From assembly GCA_963676095.1 (NCBI GenBank), contig OY781040.1:4588001-4652000 (forward strand): a DNA stretch of 64,000 nt, written 5' to 3'. The translations under genes and the position numbers were made by a program. The notes beneath the pieces were generated by a model. The model had not been told where the DNA came from. It was given only the letters and a program-made list of their open reading frames with translations, and did not search any database. The DNA comes from G963676095 sp963676095. GTDB lineage: Bacteria; Bacteroidota; Bacteroidia; Bacteroidales; Prolixibacteraceae. Each line of letters opens with the position of its first letter. The first letter of the stretch is position 1. Shown here in pieces: positions 1 through 8,603 of this stretch.

Positions 1-207
1 ACATGGCTTATTTTTTATGTCGAAAATAGGAAAATAATCGCTATCAAATATGTGGTATGATTGTTTTTGTGGCTCAATATTATTTATTAACAGATGTTTG
101 CATCTCCTTATTTTAATTATATTATTCTGTGTATTAGAATTTTACTTTTTGTTGTTAACAATTTGTTGTTGGGTTATTAACAAAAAATGAACAAATTTTG
201 TATATTC
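1..207. other. AT-rich non-coding region upstream of the dcw operon
   Basis: Very AT-rich sequence with no supportable gene. It presumably carries the promoter of the division and cell-wall operon, because it directly precedes the MraZ-type boxes, but I could not find a clean TAnnTTTG -7 element with a correctly spaced -33 box. Confidence 0.4.
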
Positions 208-255
208 AAAGGTGGCTTAAAGTGACTTAAAATGACTGAAAGTGGAATAAAATGG
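208..255 (+). promoter_or_regulatory. Putative MraZ operator: five 10-bp-phased boxes
   Basis: GTGG or TGA/TGG cores recur exactly every 10 bp at 212, 222, 232, 242 and 252 (GTGG, GTGA, ATGA, GTGG, ATGG), each preceded by a run of A. This is the architecture known for MraZ binding sites (AAAGTG-type boxes with one box per helical turn). It lies about 160 bp upstream of mraZ, so autoregulation of the whole division operon is the natural inference. Confidence 0.75.
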
Positions 256-413
256 AAAAGAAATCCGTAATTTTACCTCGAAAATAGTTTGTTACTGAGT
301 TCGTTCTTAATGAACTGGGAAAAGAGAACATGAAAAGGTATTTGAGTTCCCTAGTGAAATAAGGATTTTGGATGTTTTTGATATGTACGGTTAACAATAA
401 CAGGTATCTGCGA

Positions 414-875
414 ATGAATTTTTCAGGATTTAAATATGCAACGCTGGATGAAAAGGGACGCGTGGTATTGCCTGCCGACTATAAGAATGATATGGGGGGT
501 AGGATCCCGGATGGCCGGTTAGCTGTCGAGATAGATCCATATGAGAAATGCCTCAATATTTATCCAATGGATGCTTGGGAAAAACGGTTGTCTTCATTGA
601 CAGCCAAACTTGACATGAATATTCGAAAGCATTCACAGCTGCTTGATTGGATTTACCAACGATTTAAGATAATGCAGGTGCCGGACAGCTGTCGTATCAA
701 TTTGCCAAAAAACTTCCTTGATATTGTAAACATTTCCAAGGATGTGGTTTTTTCGGGACAAGGAGTCCGGATCAGACTTTGGGATGCTCAGTATTATAAT
801 ACCTATATGAATTCAATGGGGAGCACTTTTGGAGACTCTTTTGAAAGCATATTTGGAGAACAAAATCAAATCTAA
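414..875 (+). CDS. mraZ: Transcriptional regulator MraZ
   Basis: MraZ is a double SpoVT/AbrB-fold DNA-binding protein that forms rings and controls its own dcw operon. From this start the protein is 153 residues, the usual family length. It opens with the family signature MNFSGFKYATLDEKGRVVLP, and a second half-domain follows around residue 85 (QVPDSCRINLPKNF). An in-frame ATG at 372 preceded by AAGGA would add 14 residues that do not look like MraZ, so I prefer 414. It is the first gene of the operon; the stop abuts the rsmH start with no gap, implying coupled translation. Five phased boxes at 208-255 are its likely operator. Confidence 0.93.
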   Translation: MNFSGFKYATLDEKGRVVLPADYKNDMGGRIPDGRLAVEIDPYEKCLNIYPMDAWEKRLSSLTAKLDMNIRKHSQLLDWIYQRFKIMQVPDSCRINLPKNFLDIVNISKDVVFSGQGVRIRLWDAQYYNTYMNSMGSTFGDSFESIFGEQNQI

Positions 876-1778
876 ATGGATCAGGTGTATCACGTACCGG
901 CATTGCTGAATGAAAGCGTTAAGGGGCTCAACATTCAAGGAGAAGGCGATTATGTGGATGTTACTTTCGGAGGAGGCGGACATTCCCGGGAGATCCTTGG
1001 GCGCCTGACTTCGGGACGTCTTTTCGCTTTTGATCAGGATGAGGATGCTGTTGCGAATGCTCCCGATGATCCGCGTTTTCATTTTATCCGCCATAACTTC
1101 AGGTATATCCGCCATTTTATGAGATATAACGAGGTTGATCATGTTGATGGGATATTGGCTGATCTTGGCGTTTCCTTTCATGATTTTGATCAGGCAGACC
1201 GGGGATTCTCATTTCGCTACCCCGGGGAACTGGATATGCGGATGAACCGGGACGCGAGTCTTACGGCTGCGTCTATCATAAATGAATACGGAGAGGAAGA
1301 CCTGTACCGGATTTTTAAGGAATATGGTGAAGTAGAAAATACGGGACGTCTCGTGAAACAGTTGCTTGCTGCACGGCAAACGGGTACAGTACGGACTACG
1401 GATCAGTTTCTGACTGCGATCGCCTCATGTGTACCAAAGAAAAATGAAACCAAATATCTGGCCCGGGTTTTCCAGGCTTTACGCATTGAGACAAACGGAG
1501 AACTGGATGCATTGAAAGATCTTTTAGTTCAAAGTACTGAATTACTGAAACCAGGAGGAAGGCTGGTTGTGATCACTTACCATTCATTGGAAGACCGGTT
1601 GGTGAAAAATTTTATCCGTTCAGGAAACTTCGAAGGAAAACAGCAGAAAGATTTCTATGGAAACATAGAGACCGTGCTGCAGGCTGTTAACCGGAAGGTC
1701 ATTGTTCCGGGTGATGAGGAGATCGAAAGAAATCCGAGGTCGAGAAGTGCAAAACTAAGAATCGCTGAGAAATTATGA
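876..1778 (+). CDS. rsmH: 16S rRNA (cytosine(1402)-N4)-methyltransferase RsmH
   Basis: Formerly MraW. It methylates N4 of C1402 in 16S rRNA using S-adenosylmethionine in the cytoplasm. The 300-residue protein carries the N-terminal HVPALLNE segment, the glycine-rich SAM loop VDVTFGGGGHS (about residues 27-37), the ADLGVSFHDFDQADRGFSF motif (from about residue 95), and the C-terminal VVITYHSLEDRLVKNF and NPRSRSAKLR motifs typical of the family. The start touches the mraZ stop, and the end overlaps the next gene by 4 bp (ATGA), so it is part of the dcw operon. Confidence 0.97.
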   Translation: MDQVYHVPALLNESVKGLNIQGEGDYVDVTFGGGGHSREILGRLTSGRLFAFDQDEDAVANAPDDPRFHFIRHNFRYIRHFMRYNEVDHVDGILADLGVSFHDFDQADRGFSFRYPGELDMRMNRDASLTAASIINEYGEEDLYRIFKEYGEVENTGRLVKQLLAARQTGTVRTTDQFLTAIASCVPKKNETKYLARVFQALRIETNGELDALKDLLVQSTELLKPGGRLVVITYHSLEDRLVKNFIRSGNFEGKQQKDFYGNIETVLQAVNRKVIVPGDEEIERNPRSRSAKLRIAEKL

Positions 1779-2143
1779 CAGAAGAAGCTCCTGTAAAGGA
1801 AGGAAGAAAGAAAAGGATAAACGGACTAAAATCTGTGCTGGGAGGTAACCTGCTGGCTAAGAAGAGTGTGGTTGAACAGATGCCTGTCCTTCTTTTTCTG
1901 GTCTTTCTCGGAATATTGCAAATTACCAATCGTTACTGGTCAGAGAGGACGATAAGAGGTATTGAAGCGGTGCAGGATTCCATTAAGGAATTAAAGGCCG
2001 AGTCTGTGGCTTTTGAAGCCGAACTGATGAAAATGAATACTCCTTCTGAAATTGGAAGAAAAGTTAAGGATAGCGGGTTGGACCTGATTGAGCCACTGGA
2101 ACCACCAAGAAAACTGAAAGTAAAGAAATTGGATACGAAGTAG
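1775..2143 (+). CDS. ftsL: FtsL-like bitopic cell-division protein
   Basis: Small 122-residue protein with a charged cytoplasmic N-terminus, one membrane segment (about residues 36-52, MPVLLFLVFLGILQITN) and a predicted coiled coil after it, the organisation of FtsL. FtsL joins FtsQ and FtsB to activate the FtsWI septal synthase. Sequence similarity in this family is very weak. The assignment rests on topology, size and position between rsmH and the FtsI-type penicillin-binding protein. It overlaps rsmH by 4 bp and its stop abuts the next start. Confidence 0.75.
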   Translation: MTEEAPVKEGRKKRINGLKSVLGGNLLAKKSVVEQMPVLLFLVFLGILQITNRYWSERTIRGIEAVQDSIKELKAESVAFEAELMKMNTPSEIGRKVKDSGLDLIEPLEPPRKLKVKKLDTK

Positions 2144-4480
2144 ATGGAGATCAGAAAAGATATCATATTTCGATTTGGGATCATTTATTTCCTTGCTGTC
2201 CTGACGGGGGTTGTTGTTGTCGTCAAGATTGCCCTGATCCAGAATATGGATACAGGTAAATGGAAGCAGATTGCTAAAAATTTGAAGGACAATACTTCCG
2301 AGATCCAGGCCCGCCGGGGCAATATTTGTGCCGATGATGGGACGATATTAGCGACTTCTGTTCCTTATTACGAGTTGCGTATGGATCTGGCTGCCCCTCA
2401 GGTAAAACGTGTTTTTGCAAATGATGCAGATCAGTTCAGCCTTGAGGTTGCCGAATTTTTCAAAATTTCAAAATCAAAGTTCAAACAGGATCTTGTAAAA
2501 GCGTTTAAATCAGAGAACAGGTGGTTTCTGATAGATAAAGATAAGGTGAATTTCAATCAGCTTTGCGACTTTAAGAGACTGGACATGATGGGACATGCCT
2601 ATTTTGGTTCCGGTCTGATCGTAGTCGGAGAAAGCGACCGCATAATGCCGCATGAAGATATGGCCAGCCGAACCATTGGGACTTTAAATAAAGGGGCCTA
2701 TGGCGGTACCCACGGGAATGTCGGATATTCCGGAATTGAGGGGCTGATGGAAGGTTACCTGGCCGGAGAAAACGGGACGTCTGTCAGAAAGAACCTTTCG
2801 GGACGCTGGGTCGATGTTACGATTGCCGATCCGAAAGACGGGAAAGATGTTATTGCCACTATCAATATTAATCTTCAGGACTGTGCACAGAATGCCTTGA
2901 TGTCGCAAATGATGAGTTCTCAGGCTGAATGGGGTACTGCTGTTGTGATGGAGGTAAAGACCGGGGCAATAAAAGCGATAGCGAACCTGGGAAAACGTTC
3001 TGATGGTTCTTATTCCGAAATTTATAATTACGCATTAGGACATGCCGGTTGTAGCGAACCTGGTTCTACATTTAAACTTGTTTCGTTGATGGCAGCCCTT
3101 GAACGTGGTTGTGTGGATACTGCTGATGTATTCGATACCGGAATAGGTAAATGGGACTATAAGGGGGAAACTATTTACGACAGCGATTACAACCATGGGG
3201 GGCATGGGATGATCAGCGTCAAAAGGATATTTGAGCTTTCTTCGAATATCGGCGTTGCCAAGATCATTACAAAATATTATGAAGGCCATGAGCGTGATTT
3301 CATCGACCGGATTTATAATTTTGGTTTAAACAAGCCTTTGGGACTTGGTTTTGCAGGAGAAGGAATACCTTATATAAAGTATCCGGGGGATAAAGACTGG
3401 TGGGGAACTTCTCTTGCGTGGATTTCATATGGCTATGAGATAAAACTTACCCCTTTGCAAACACTTACATTTTATAATGCTGTCGCGAATAATGGTGTTA
3501 TGGTTAAACCGAAGTTCGTTGAGGAAATCCGTGAAAACGGAGAACTTGTCCATTCTTTTGATACAGAAGTAATCAACCCTTCAATATGCTCAAAAGAGAC
3601 GCTCTCCACCGCCCGTTCTCTGCTTGAAGGAGTTTGTACTGAGGGAACAGGAAAAGACCTGCAAAATCCTTTCTTCCCGATTGCAGGAAAAACAGGTACG
3701 GCCCAGGTGGCATATCAGAATGAGGGGTACTCAAAAGAAGGCAAAAAGAATTATCAGGCTTCTTTCGTGGGCTATTTCCCTGCAGATGATCCAAAATATT
3801 CAGCAATAGTGGTTATTGTAGGGCCGAAGGGCCTTTATTACGGCGCCTCTGTTGCAGGACCTGTGTTTAAGGAGATCGTGGGTAAAGTCTATGCTTCTTT
3901 CCTTGATTACAGGGACACCACCAAGACCCGGATTGCGATTGTGCCCGATGTAAAAAAGGGATTTCGGGATCAGGTGGAGGACGCGGCAGAATCTCTTGAC
4001 CTGAGAATCGATGAGGGACAGATTGGTTCTGAGTTAATTCAAGTGAATGCTATTAATGGGAAAACGGTTGTTTCGGGGACTCCCGTTGACGAGGGACTTA
4101 TTCCTGATGTTACCGGAATGGGAGGAAGCGATGCGGTGTACTTAATGGAAAAAGCAGGGGTGAAGGTTAAGTTGTCGGGAGTTGGTAAAGTAATCTCGCA
4201 GTCTATTGCGGCGGGTAGTAAAATAGAAAAAGGACAAACTATTATTCTTGAACTCAGAGATACAGAACAGGAAAAGAAACCTGTTGTTACAGCTGAAGCA
4301 GATGTGTTTGATACACAGGCAACAACCCCTGTTGTGAAAAAAAGTCAGTCTCCGGTAGTAAAGAAACAAACCCTTACTGTAAAGAAGCAAACAGTGAGCA
4401 CAAAAAGAAAGGTTCCTGTCTCTAAGAAGAAGGTGCCAGTTATAGAGAAGAAACCGGTTGTATCAAAGAAAAAGGTATAG
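2144..4480 (+). CDS. ftsI: FtsI/PBP-type peptidoglycan transpeptidase with a PASTA domain
   Basis: Class B penicillin-binding protein that cross-links septal peptidoglycan with FtsW. It has 778 residues: one N-terminal membrane segment, a dimerisation domain, then the transpeptidase with active-site STFK (Ser308, Lys311), SSN (366-368) and KTGTA (from Lys516). A PASTA-like domain follows (about residues 648-705, IPDVTGMGGSDAVYLMEKAG), then a Lys-rich tail of about 50 residues built from VxKK-like steps, which is longer and more basic than usual. It sits directly between the FtsL-like gene and murE without gaps. Confidence 0.93.
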   Translation: MEIRKDIIFRFGIIYFLAVLTGVVVVVKIALIQNMDTGKWKQIAKNLKDNTSEIQARRGNICADDGTILATSVPYYELRMDLAAPQVKRVFANDADQFSLEVAEFFKISKSKFKQDLVKAFKSENRWFLIDKDKVNFNQLCDFKRLDMMGHAYFGSGLIVVGESDRIMPHEDMASRTIGTLNKGAYGGTHGNVGYSGIEGLMEGYLAGENGTSVRKNLSGRWVDVTIADPKDGKDVIATININLQDCAQNALMSQMMSSQAEWGTAVVMEVKTGAIKAIANLGKRSDGSYSEIYNYALGHAGCSEPGSTFKLVSLMAALERGCVDTADVFDTGIGKWDYKGETIYDSDYNHGGHGMISVKRIFELSSNIGVAKIITKYYEGHERDFIDRIYNFGLNKPLGLGFAGEGIPYIKYPGDKDWWGTSLAWISYGYEIKLTPLQTLTFYNAVANNGVMVKPKFVEEIRENGELVHSFDTEVINPSICSKETLSTARSLLEGVCTEGTGKDLQNPFFPIAGKTGTAQVAYQNEGYSKEGKKNYQASFVGYFPADDPKYSAIVVIVGPKGLYYGASVAGPVFKEIVGKVYASFLDYRDTTKTRIAIVPDVKKGFRDQVEDAAESLDLRIDEGQIGSELIQVNAINGKTVVSGTPVDEGLIPDVTGMGGSDAVYLMEKAGVKVKLSGVGKVISQSIAAGSKIEKGQTIILELRDTEQEKKPVVTAEADVFDTQATTPVVKKSQSPVVKKQTLTVKKQTVSTKRKVPVSKKKVPVIEKKPVVSKKKV

Positions 4481-5932
4481 ATGAAAACATTAAAAGATAT
4501 TCTGACAGGTTTGGATTTCGAGTTGATTTCGGGCGATTTATCTGCTAAGGTAAACCAGATCCATTTCGATTCGAGAAAAGTTTCTCCCGGGGACGCTTTT
4601 GTTGCCGTTGGGGGAACTCATGTTGACGGACATCAATTTATCCCTAAAGCATTGGCGAACGGAGCCTCTGTCATCGTTGCCCAAAGAACGGATGTTGATC
4701 CGGGCAATGCCGCATTTGTAAGGATGGAAAATACGGAATCCTCACTAGGAATGCTGGTGTCCAATTATTACGATAATCCTTCGGAAATGCTGAAAGTTGT
4801 CGGAGTTACCGGGACAAATGGTAAAACCACGATTGCTACGTTACTTTACCGTTTATTCAGGAAACTTGGCTATAAGGCCGGCCTCATTTCTACAATAAAA
4901 TACTATGTGAATGAGGAAGAATTCCCGGCAACGCATACAACCCCTGATTCTTTGCAGATACAGTCGCTTATGGCAAAGATGGTTGACGCCGGTTGTGAAT
5001 TTTGCTTCATGGAAGCCAGCTCTCATGCTATTGCGCAGCACCGTATTGCCGGGATCCGGTTCGACGGAGGAATCTTTACAAATATTACACACGACCATCT
5101 TGACTATCATAAAACCTTTGCAGAATATCTGAAGGCAAAGAAACAGTTTTTTGACCAGCTACCTTCTTCTGCTTTTGCCCTTACAAACGGTGATGAGAAA
5201 AATGGGATGGTCATGCTGCAAAATACGAAGGCACTTAAAAAGTCTTATGCATTGAAGTCCCTGGCCGATTTTAAATGCAAGGTTCTTGAGAAACATATGG
5301 ACGGCATGTTGCTGAATATTGACGGACGAGATTTGTGGACCCATTTTTCAGGGATTTTCAATGCCTATAATCTCATGGCTGTTTATGGAGCGGCAGTTCT
5401 GTTAGGCGAGAAGGTCGACGAAGTATTGCCTGTACTAAGTGAATTGCACCCGGTAGCGGGAAGGTTCGAAATATTGCGTTCCCCGGATGGAAAATATGCC
5501 ATTGTGGATTACGCGCATACGCCTGATGCTTTAAAAAATGTGCTTAACGGGATTAATGAAATAAGAACCGGCAATGAAGAGGTGATTACTGTGGTTGGAG
5601 CTGGCGGAGACAGGGACAAAACCAAAAGGCCGGAGATGGCACATGAGGCAGTTATCCAAAGCGATAAGGTAATATTGACTTCCGATAATCCAAGATCTGA
5701 GATTCCGGAGATGATTATCCGGGATATGGAAGCCGGCATAGAGGTACACGAAAAACATAAGGTTTTGTCGATTGTAAACAGGAAGGAAGCAATCAAAACA
5801 GCCTGCATGCTGGCAAAGCCGGGCGATATCATTCTTGTGGCAGGAAAGGGACATGAGGATTACCAGGAAATAAACGGAGTGAAACATCATTTTGATGATA
5901 AGGAAGTGATCGGCGAAATATTTAACGCATAA
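4481..5932 (+). CDS. murE: UDP-MurNAc-tripeptide ligase MurE
   Basis: Cytoplasmic ATP-dependent ligase that adds the third amino acid to UDP-MurNAc-L-Ala-D-Glu. The 483-residue protein has an N-terminal uridine-binding domain (HFDSRKVSPGDAFVA), the P-loop VTGTNGKTT (about residue 109) and the C-terminal motif DNPR (402-405). In the family DNPR marks meso-diaminopimelate as the substrate, so this cell probably makes DAP-type peptidoglycan. It begins right after the penicillin-binding protein stop. Confidence 0.97.
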   Translation: MKTLKDILTGLDFELISGDLSAKVNQIHFDSRKVSPGDAFVAVGGTHVDGHQFIPKALANGASVIVAQRTDVDPGNAAFVRMENTESSLGMLVSNYYDNPSEMLKVVGVTGTNGKTTIATLLYRLFRKLGYKAGLISTIKYYVNEEEFPATHTTPDSLQIQSLMAKMVDAGCEFCFMEASSHAIAQHRIAGIRFDGGIFTNITHDHLDYHKTFAEYLKAKKQFFDQLPSSAFALTNGDEKNGMVMLQNTKALKKSYALKSLADFKCKVLEKHMDGMLLNIDGRDLWTHFSGIFNAYNLMAVYGAAVLLGEKVDEVLPVLSELHPVAGRFEILRSPDGKYAIVDYAHTPDALKNVLNGINEIRTGNEEVITVVGAGGDRDKTKRPEMAHEAVIQSDKVILTSDNPRSEIPEMIIRDMEAGIEVHEKHKVLSIVNRKEAIKTACMLAKPGDIILVAGKGHEDYQEINGVKHHFDDKEVIGEIFNA

Positions 5933-5948
5933 TAAATTAAAAAAGCAG

Positions 5949-7199
5949 ATGTTTAGTCTTTTATATGATTGGTTGAAGAATTTTGACATCCCCGGGCTGG
6001 GGATGCTCCAGTACATTTCCTTCCGTTCTTCTGCGGCTGTTATCACTTCATTGTTTATAACCACGGTTTTTGGGAAAAAACTAATCCGCATTTTGCAACG
6101 GAAACAGATTGGGGAAGAAATCCGGAACCTGGGGCTTGAGGGGCAGATGCAAAAAAAAGGAACGCCAACAATGGGGGGAATCATTATCCTTGCGTCAATT
6201 GTTATTCCGACTTTGCTGTTTGCCCGGCTCAATAATATTTATATCGTTTTAATGCTTATTACCACGATATGGCTTGGTGGCATTGGTTTTATCGACGATT
6301 ATATAAAGGTATTCCTGAAAGATAAGGAAGGGCTTGCCGGTAGATTTAAGATACTTGGACAAGTAAGCCTGGGGATTATCGTCGCCGGAACATTGTATTT
6401 CTCGGATGGAGTGGTCGTTCGTGAAAAAGTGAAAAACGCGAGTGGCGATTTTATGAAAGAGATCGTTGTCGATCATGAAACGGGAAAACAGGAGATTCGC
6501 TACGTGACCCGTCAGATAAAATCGACTAAGACAACAATTCCTTTTATAAAGAATCATGAGTTTGATTATGAGTGGATTGTCGGGTTTATGGGAAAATATG
6601 CTTTTCATTTAAGATGGCTGGTGTATGCCCTGGCTATTATTTTGATAATAACAGCCGTATCCAATGCCGCAAACCTTACCGACGGGATCGATGGACTGGC
6701 AACGGGGACTTCTGCGATCAGCGGGGCCACGCTGGGCATACTGGCATACGTAAGTGGAAACATTATTTATGCCGATTACCTGAATATTATGTATATCCCG
6801 AATATCGGTGAACTTACTGTCTTTATTTCTGCCTTTATCGGTGCAACAGTGGGGTTTCTTTGGTACAACTCCTATCCGGCCCAGGTATTTATGGGCGATA
6901 CTGGAAGCCTTGCACTGGGTGGCATTCTGGCGGTATTTGCAGTTATCATCCGGAAGGAAATCCTGATCCCCTTATTGTGCGGGATCTTCCTGGTTGAAAA
7001 CCTTTCAGTCGTTATTCAGGTAGCTTATTTTAAATATACGAAGAAAAAATATGGTGAAGGAAGGCGGATCTTTCTGATGAGCCCGATCCATCATCATTTT
7101 CAGAAAAAAGGTATTCCCGAACCAAAAATCGTAACCCGTTTTTGGATTGTGGGGATTATCCTGGCAGTGATTACAATTGTGACTTTAAAAACGAGGTAA
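5949..7199 (+). CDS. mraY: Phospho-MurNAc-pentapeptide transferase MraY
   Basis: Polytopic inner-membrane enzyme that transfers phospho-MurNAc-pentapeptide to undecaprenyl phosphate, forming lipid I. Motifs seen are GGIGFIDDYIK, NAANLTDGIDGLATG and the PIHHHFQKKG triple-His motif. At 416 residues it is longer than the about 360 of proteobacterial MraY. The extra length includes a hydrophilic insert around residues 155-200, a pattern I associate with Bacteroidetes. It lies 16 bp after murE and ends 2 bp before the chosen murD start. Confidence 0.97.
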   Translation: MFSLLYDWLKNFDIPGLGMLQYISFRSSAAVITSLFITTVFGKKLIRILQRKQIGEEIRNLGLEGQMQKKGTPTMGGIIILASIVIPTLLFARLNNIYIVLMLITTIWLGGIGFIDDYIKVFLKDKEGLAGRFKILGQVSLGIIVAGTLYFSDGVVVREKVKNASGDFMKEIVVDHETGKQEIRYVTRQIKSTKTTIPFIKNHEFDYEWIVGFMGKYAFHLRWLVYALAIILIITAVSNAANLTDGIDGLATGTSAISGATLGILAYVSGNIIYADYLNIMYIPNIGELTVFISAFIGATVGFLWYNSYPAQVFMGDTGSLALGGILAVFAVIIRKEILIPLLCGIFLVENLSVVIQVAYFKYTKKKYGEGRRIFLMSPIHHHFQKKGIPEPKIVTRFWIVGIILAVITIVTLKTR

Positions 7200-7201
7200 A
7201 C

Positions 7202-8539
7202 ATGGCAGAGATGATTGTCATACTCGGGGCAGGTGAAAGCGGGGTGGGATCAGCCATCCTCGCACAGAAAAAGGCATTCGAGGTGTTCTTGTCCGATAGC
7301 GGGAGTGTGAAAGGCAAGTACCGTGATGTACTCCGGGATTATCGGATTCCTTTTGAAGAAGGGAAACACTCGGAGCCGAAGATCCTGAATGCCCAACTGG
7401 TAGTAAAAAGTCCGGGCATCCCGGAAAATGCGCCAATAGTAAAAAAAATCAGGGAGGCAGGCATTCCTGTGATCTCTGAAATCGAATTCGCTGGACGGTA
7501 CAATAGGGCGAAGACGATCTGTGTTACCGGCAGCAACGGTAAAACGACAACGACCATGCTTACTTATCACCTGCTGCAAAAGGCTGGATTTAATGTTGGC
7601 CTTGCAGGGAACGTAGGCCAAAGTTTTGCATGGCAGGTAGCAGAGAAAGATTTTGAATGGTACGTAATTGAGCTGAGCAGTTTTCAACTCGACGGAATGT
7701 ACGATTTTAAGGCAGATGTCGCAGTCCTTTTGAATATCACGCCTGATCATCTCGATCGCTATGACTACAAGATGCAGAATTATGTGGATTCAAAGTTCCG
7801 CATTGTTCAGAATCAGACCAGGGCTGATTATTTTATTTATGGGGCCGATGATCCCATTATTCAGGAAGAATTGAAGAAACGCGATATCCGGGCCATTTGC
7901 CTTCCCTTTGGTTGGGAAGAACCGATTGGTAATGGGGCCGGAATTAAAGGAAATAACTTAATTATTAACTGGGGAAAAAATACGTTTAATATGTCAATTT
8001 TTGATATTTCATTACAGGGAAAGCATAATGCCTACAACTCAATGGCTGCAGGATTGGCTGCATCGGTAGTAAACATCAGGGACGAGAAAATAAGGGAAAG
8101 CCTTTCCGATTTTAAGGGGGTTGAACATCGTCTGGAGAGATTTTTAAAAGTTCATGGTATTGAGTTTATTAACGATTCCAAGGCAACTAATGTGAATTCC
8201 ACGTGGTATGCTTTGGAGAGCATGACCAGACCGGTTGTATGGATCGTAGGAGGAAAAGACAAAGGAAATGATTACAGCAGCCTCATTGAACTGGTGAGGT
8301 CGAAAGTGAAGGCAATTGTATGTCTGGGAGTTGATAACAGAAAGATCGTGGAGACTTTCAGGGACCTTGTTCCTGAAATCGTAGAAACGCATGATATGAC
8401 AGATGCCGTACGGTCTGCATATTATCTGGCAAAAGATAACGATATTGTTTTGCTTTCTCCGGCCTGTGCGAGCTTCGACTTGTTCGAAAATTACGAGGAC
8501 CGCGGACACAAATTTAAAGCTGCTGTAAGAGAACTGTAG
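7202..8539 (+). CDS. murD: UDP-MurNAc-L-Ala-D-Glu ligase MurD
   Basis: Adds D-glutamate to UDP-MurNAc-L-alanine in the cytoplasm. The 445-residue protein starts MAEMIVILGAGESG, a proper N-terminal nucleotide-fold start. An in-frame upstream start at 7142 inside mraY would add 20 residues that resemble nothing in the family, so I reject it. P-loop TGSNGKTTTT is near residue 110; later motifs are LNITPDHLDRY and FINDSKATN. GAGG lies 7 nt before the start. Confidence 0.96.
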   Translation: MAEMIVILGAGESGVGSAILAQKKAFEVFLSDSGSVKGKYRDVLRDYRIPFEEGKHSEPKILNAQLVVKSPGIPENAPIVKKIREAGIPVISEIEFAGRYNRAKTICVTGSNGKTTTTMLTYHLLQKAGFNVGLAGNVGQSFAWQVAEKDFEWYVIELSSFQLDGMYDFKADVAVLLNITPDHLDRYDYKMQNYVDSKFRIVQNQTRADYFIYGADDPIIQEELKKRDIRAICLPFGWEEPIGNGAGIKGNNLIINWGKNTFNMSIFDISLQGKHNAYNSMAAGLAASVVNIRDEKIRESLSDFKGVEHRLERFLKVHGIEFINDSKATNVNSTWYALESMTRPVVWIVGGKDKGNDYSSLIELVRSKVKAIVCLGVDNRKIVETFRDLVPEIVETHDMTDAVRSAYYLAKDNDIVLLSPACASFDLFENYEDRGHKFKAAVREL

Positions 8540-8603
8540 AAATTTTAATGATGATTTATTATTGTAGTCCTGGAACGATTAAATTATTGAAGTCGGGAGT
8601 AAA

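Noticed and set aside
261..371. Promoter element TAGTTTG near 288
   Set aside because: One base short of TAnnTTTG and no correctly spaced -33 box; downstream of the MraZ boxes.
5531..6232. 233-codon minus-strand frame across murE/mraY
   Set aside because: Lies antisense to two confidently identified genes and has no recognisable protein features.
7142..7201. Upstream start of murD inside mraY
   Set aside because: The 20 extra residues do not match MurD N-termini; ATG at 7202 begins the nucleotide-fold strand.
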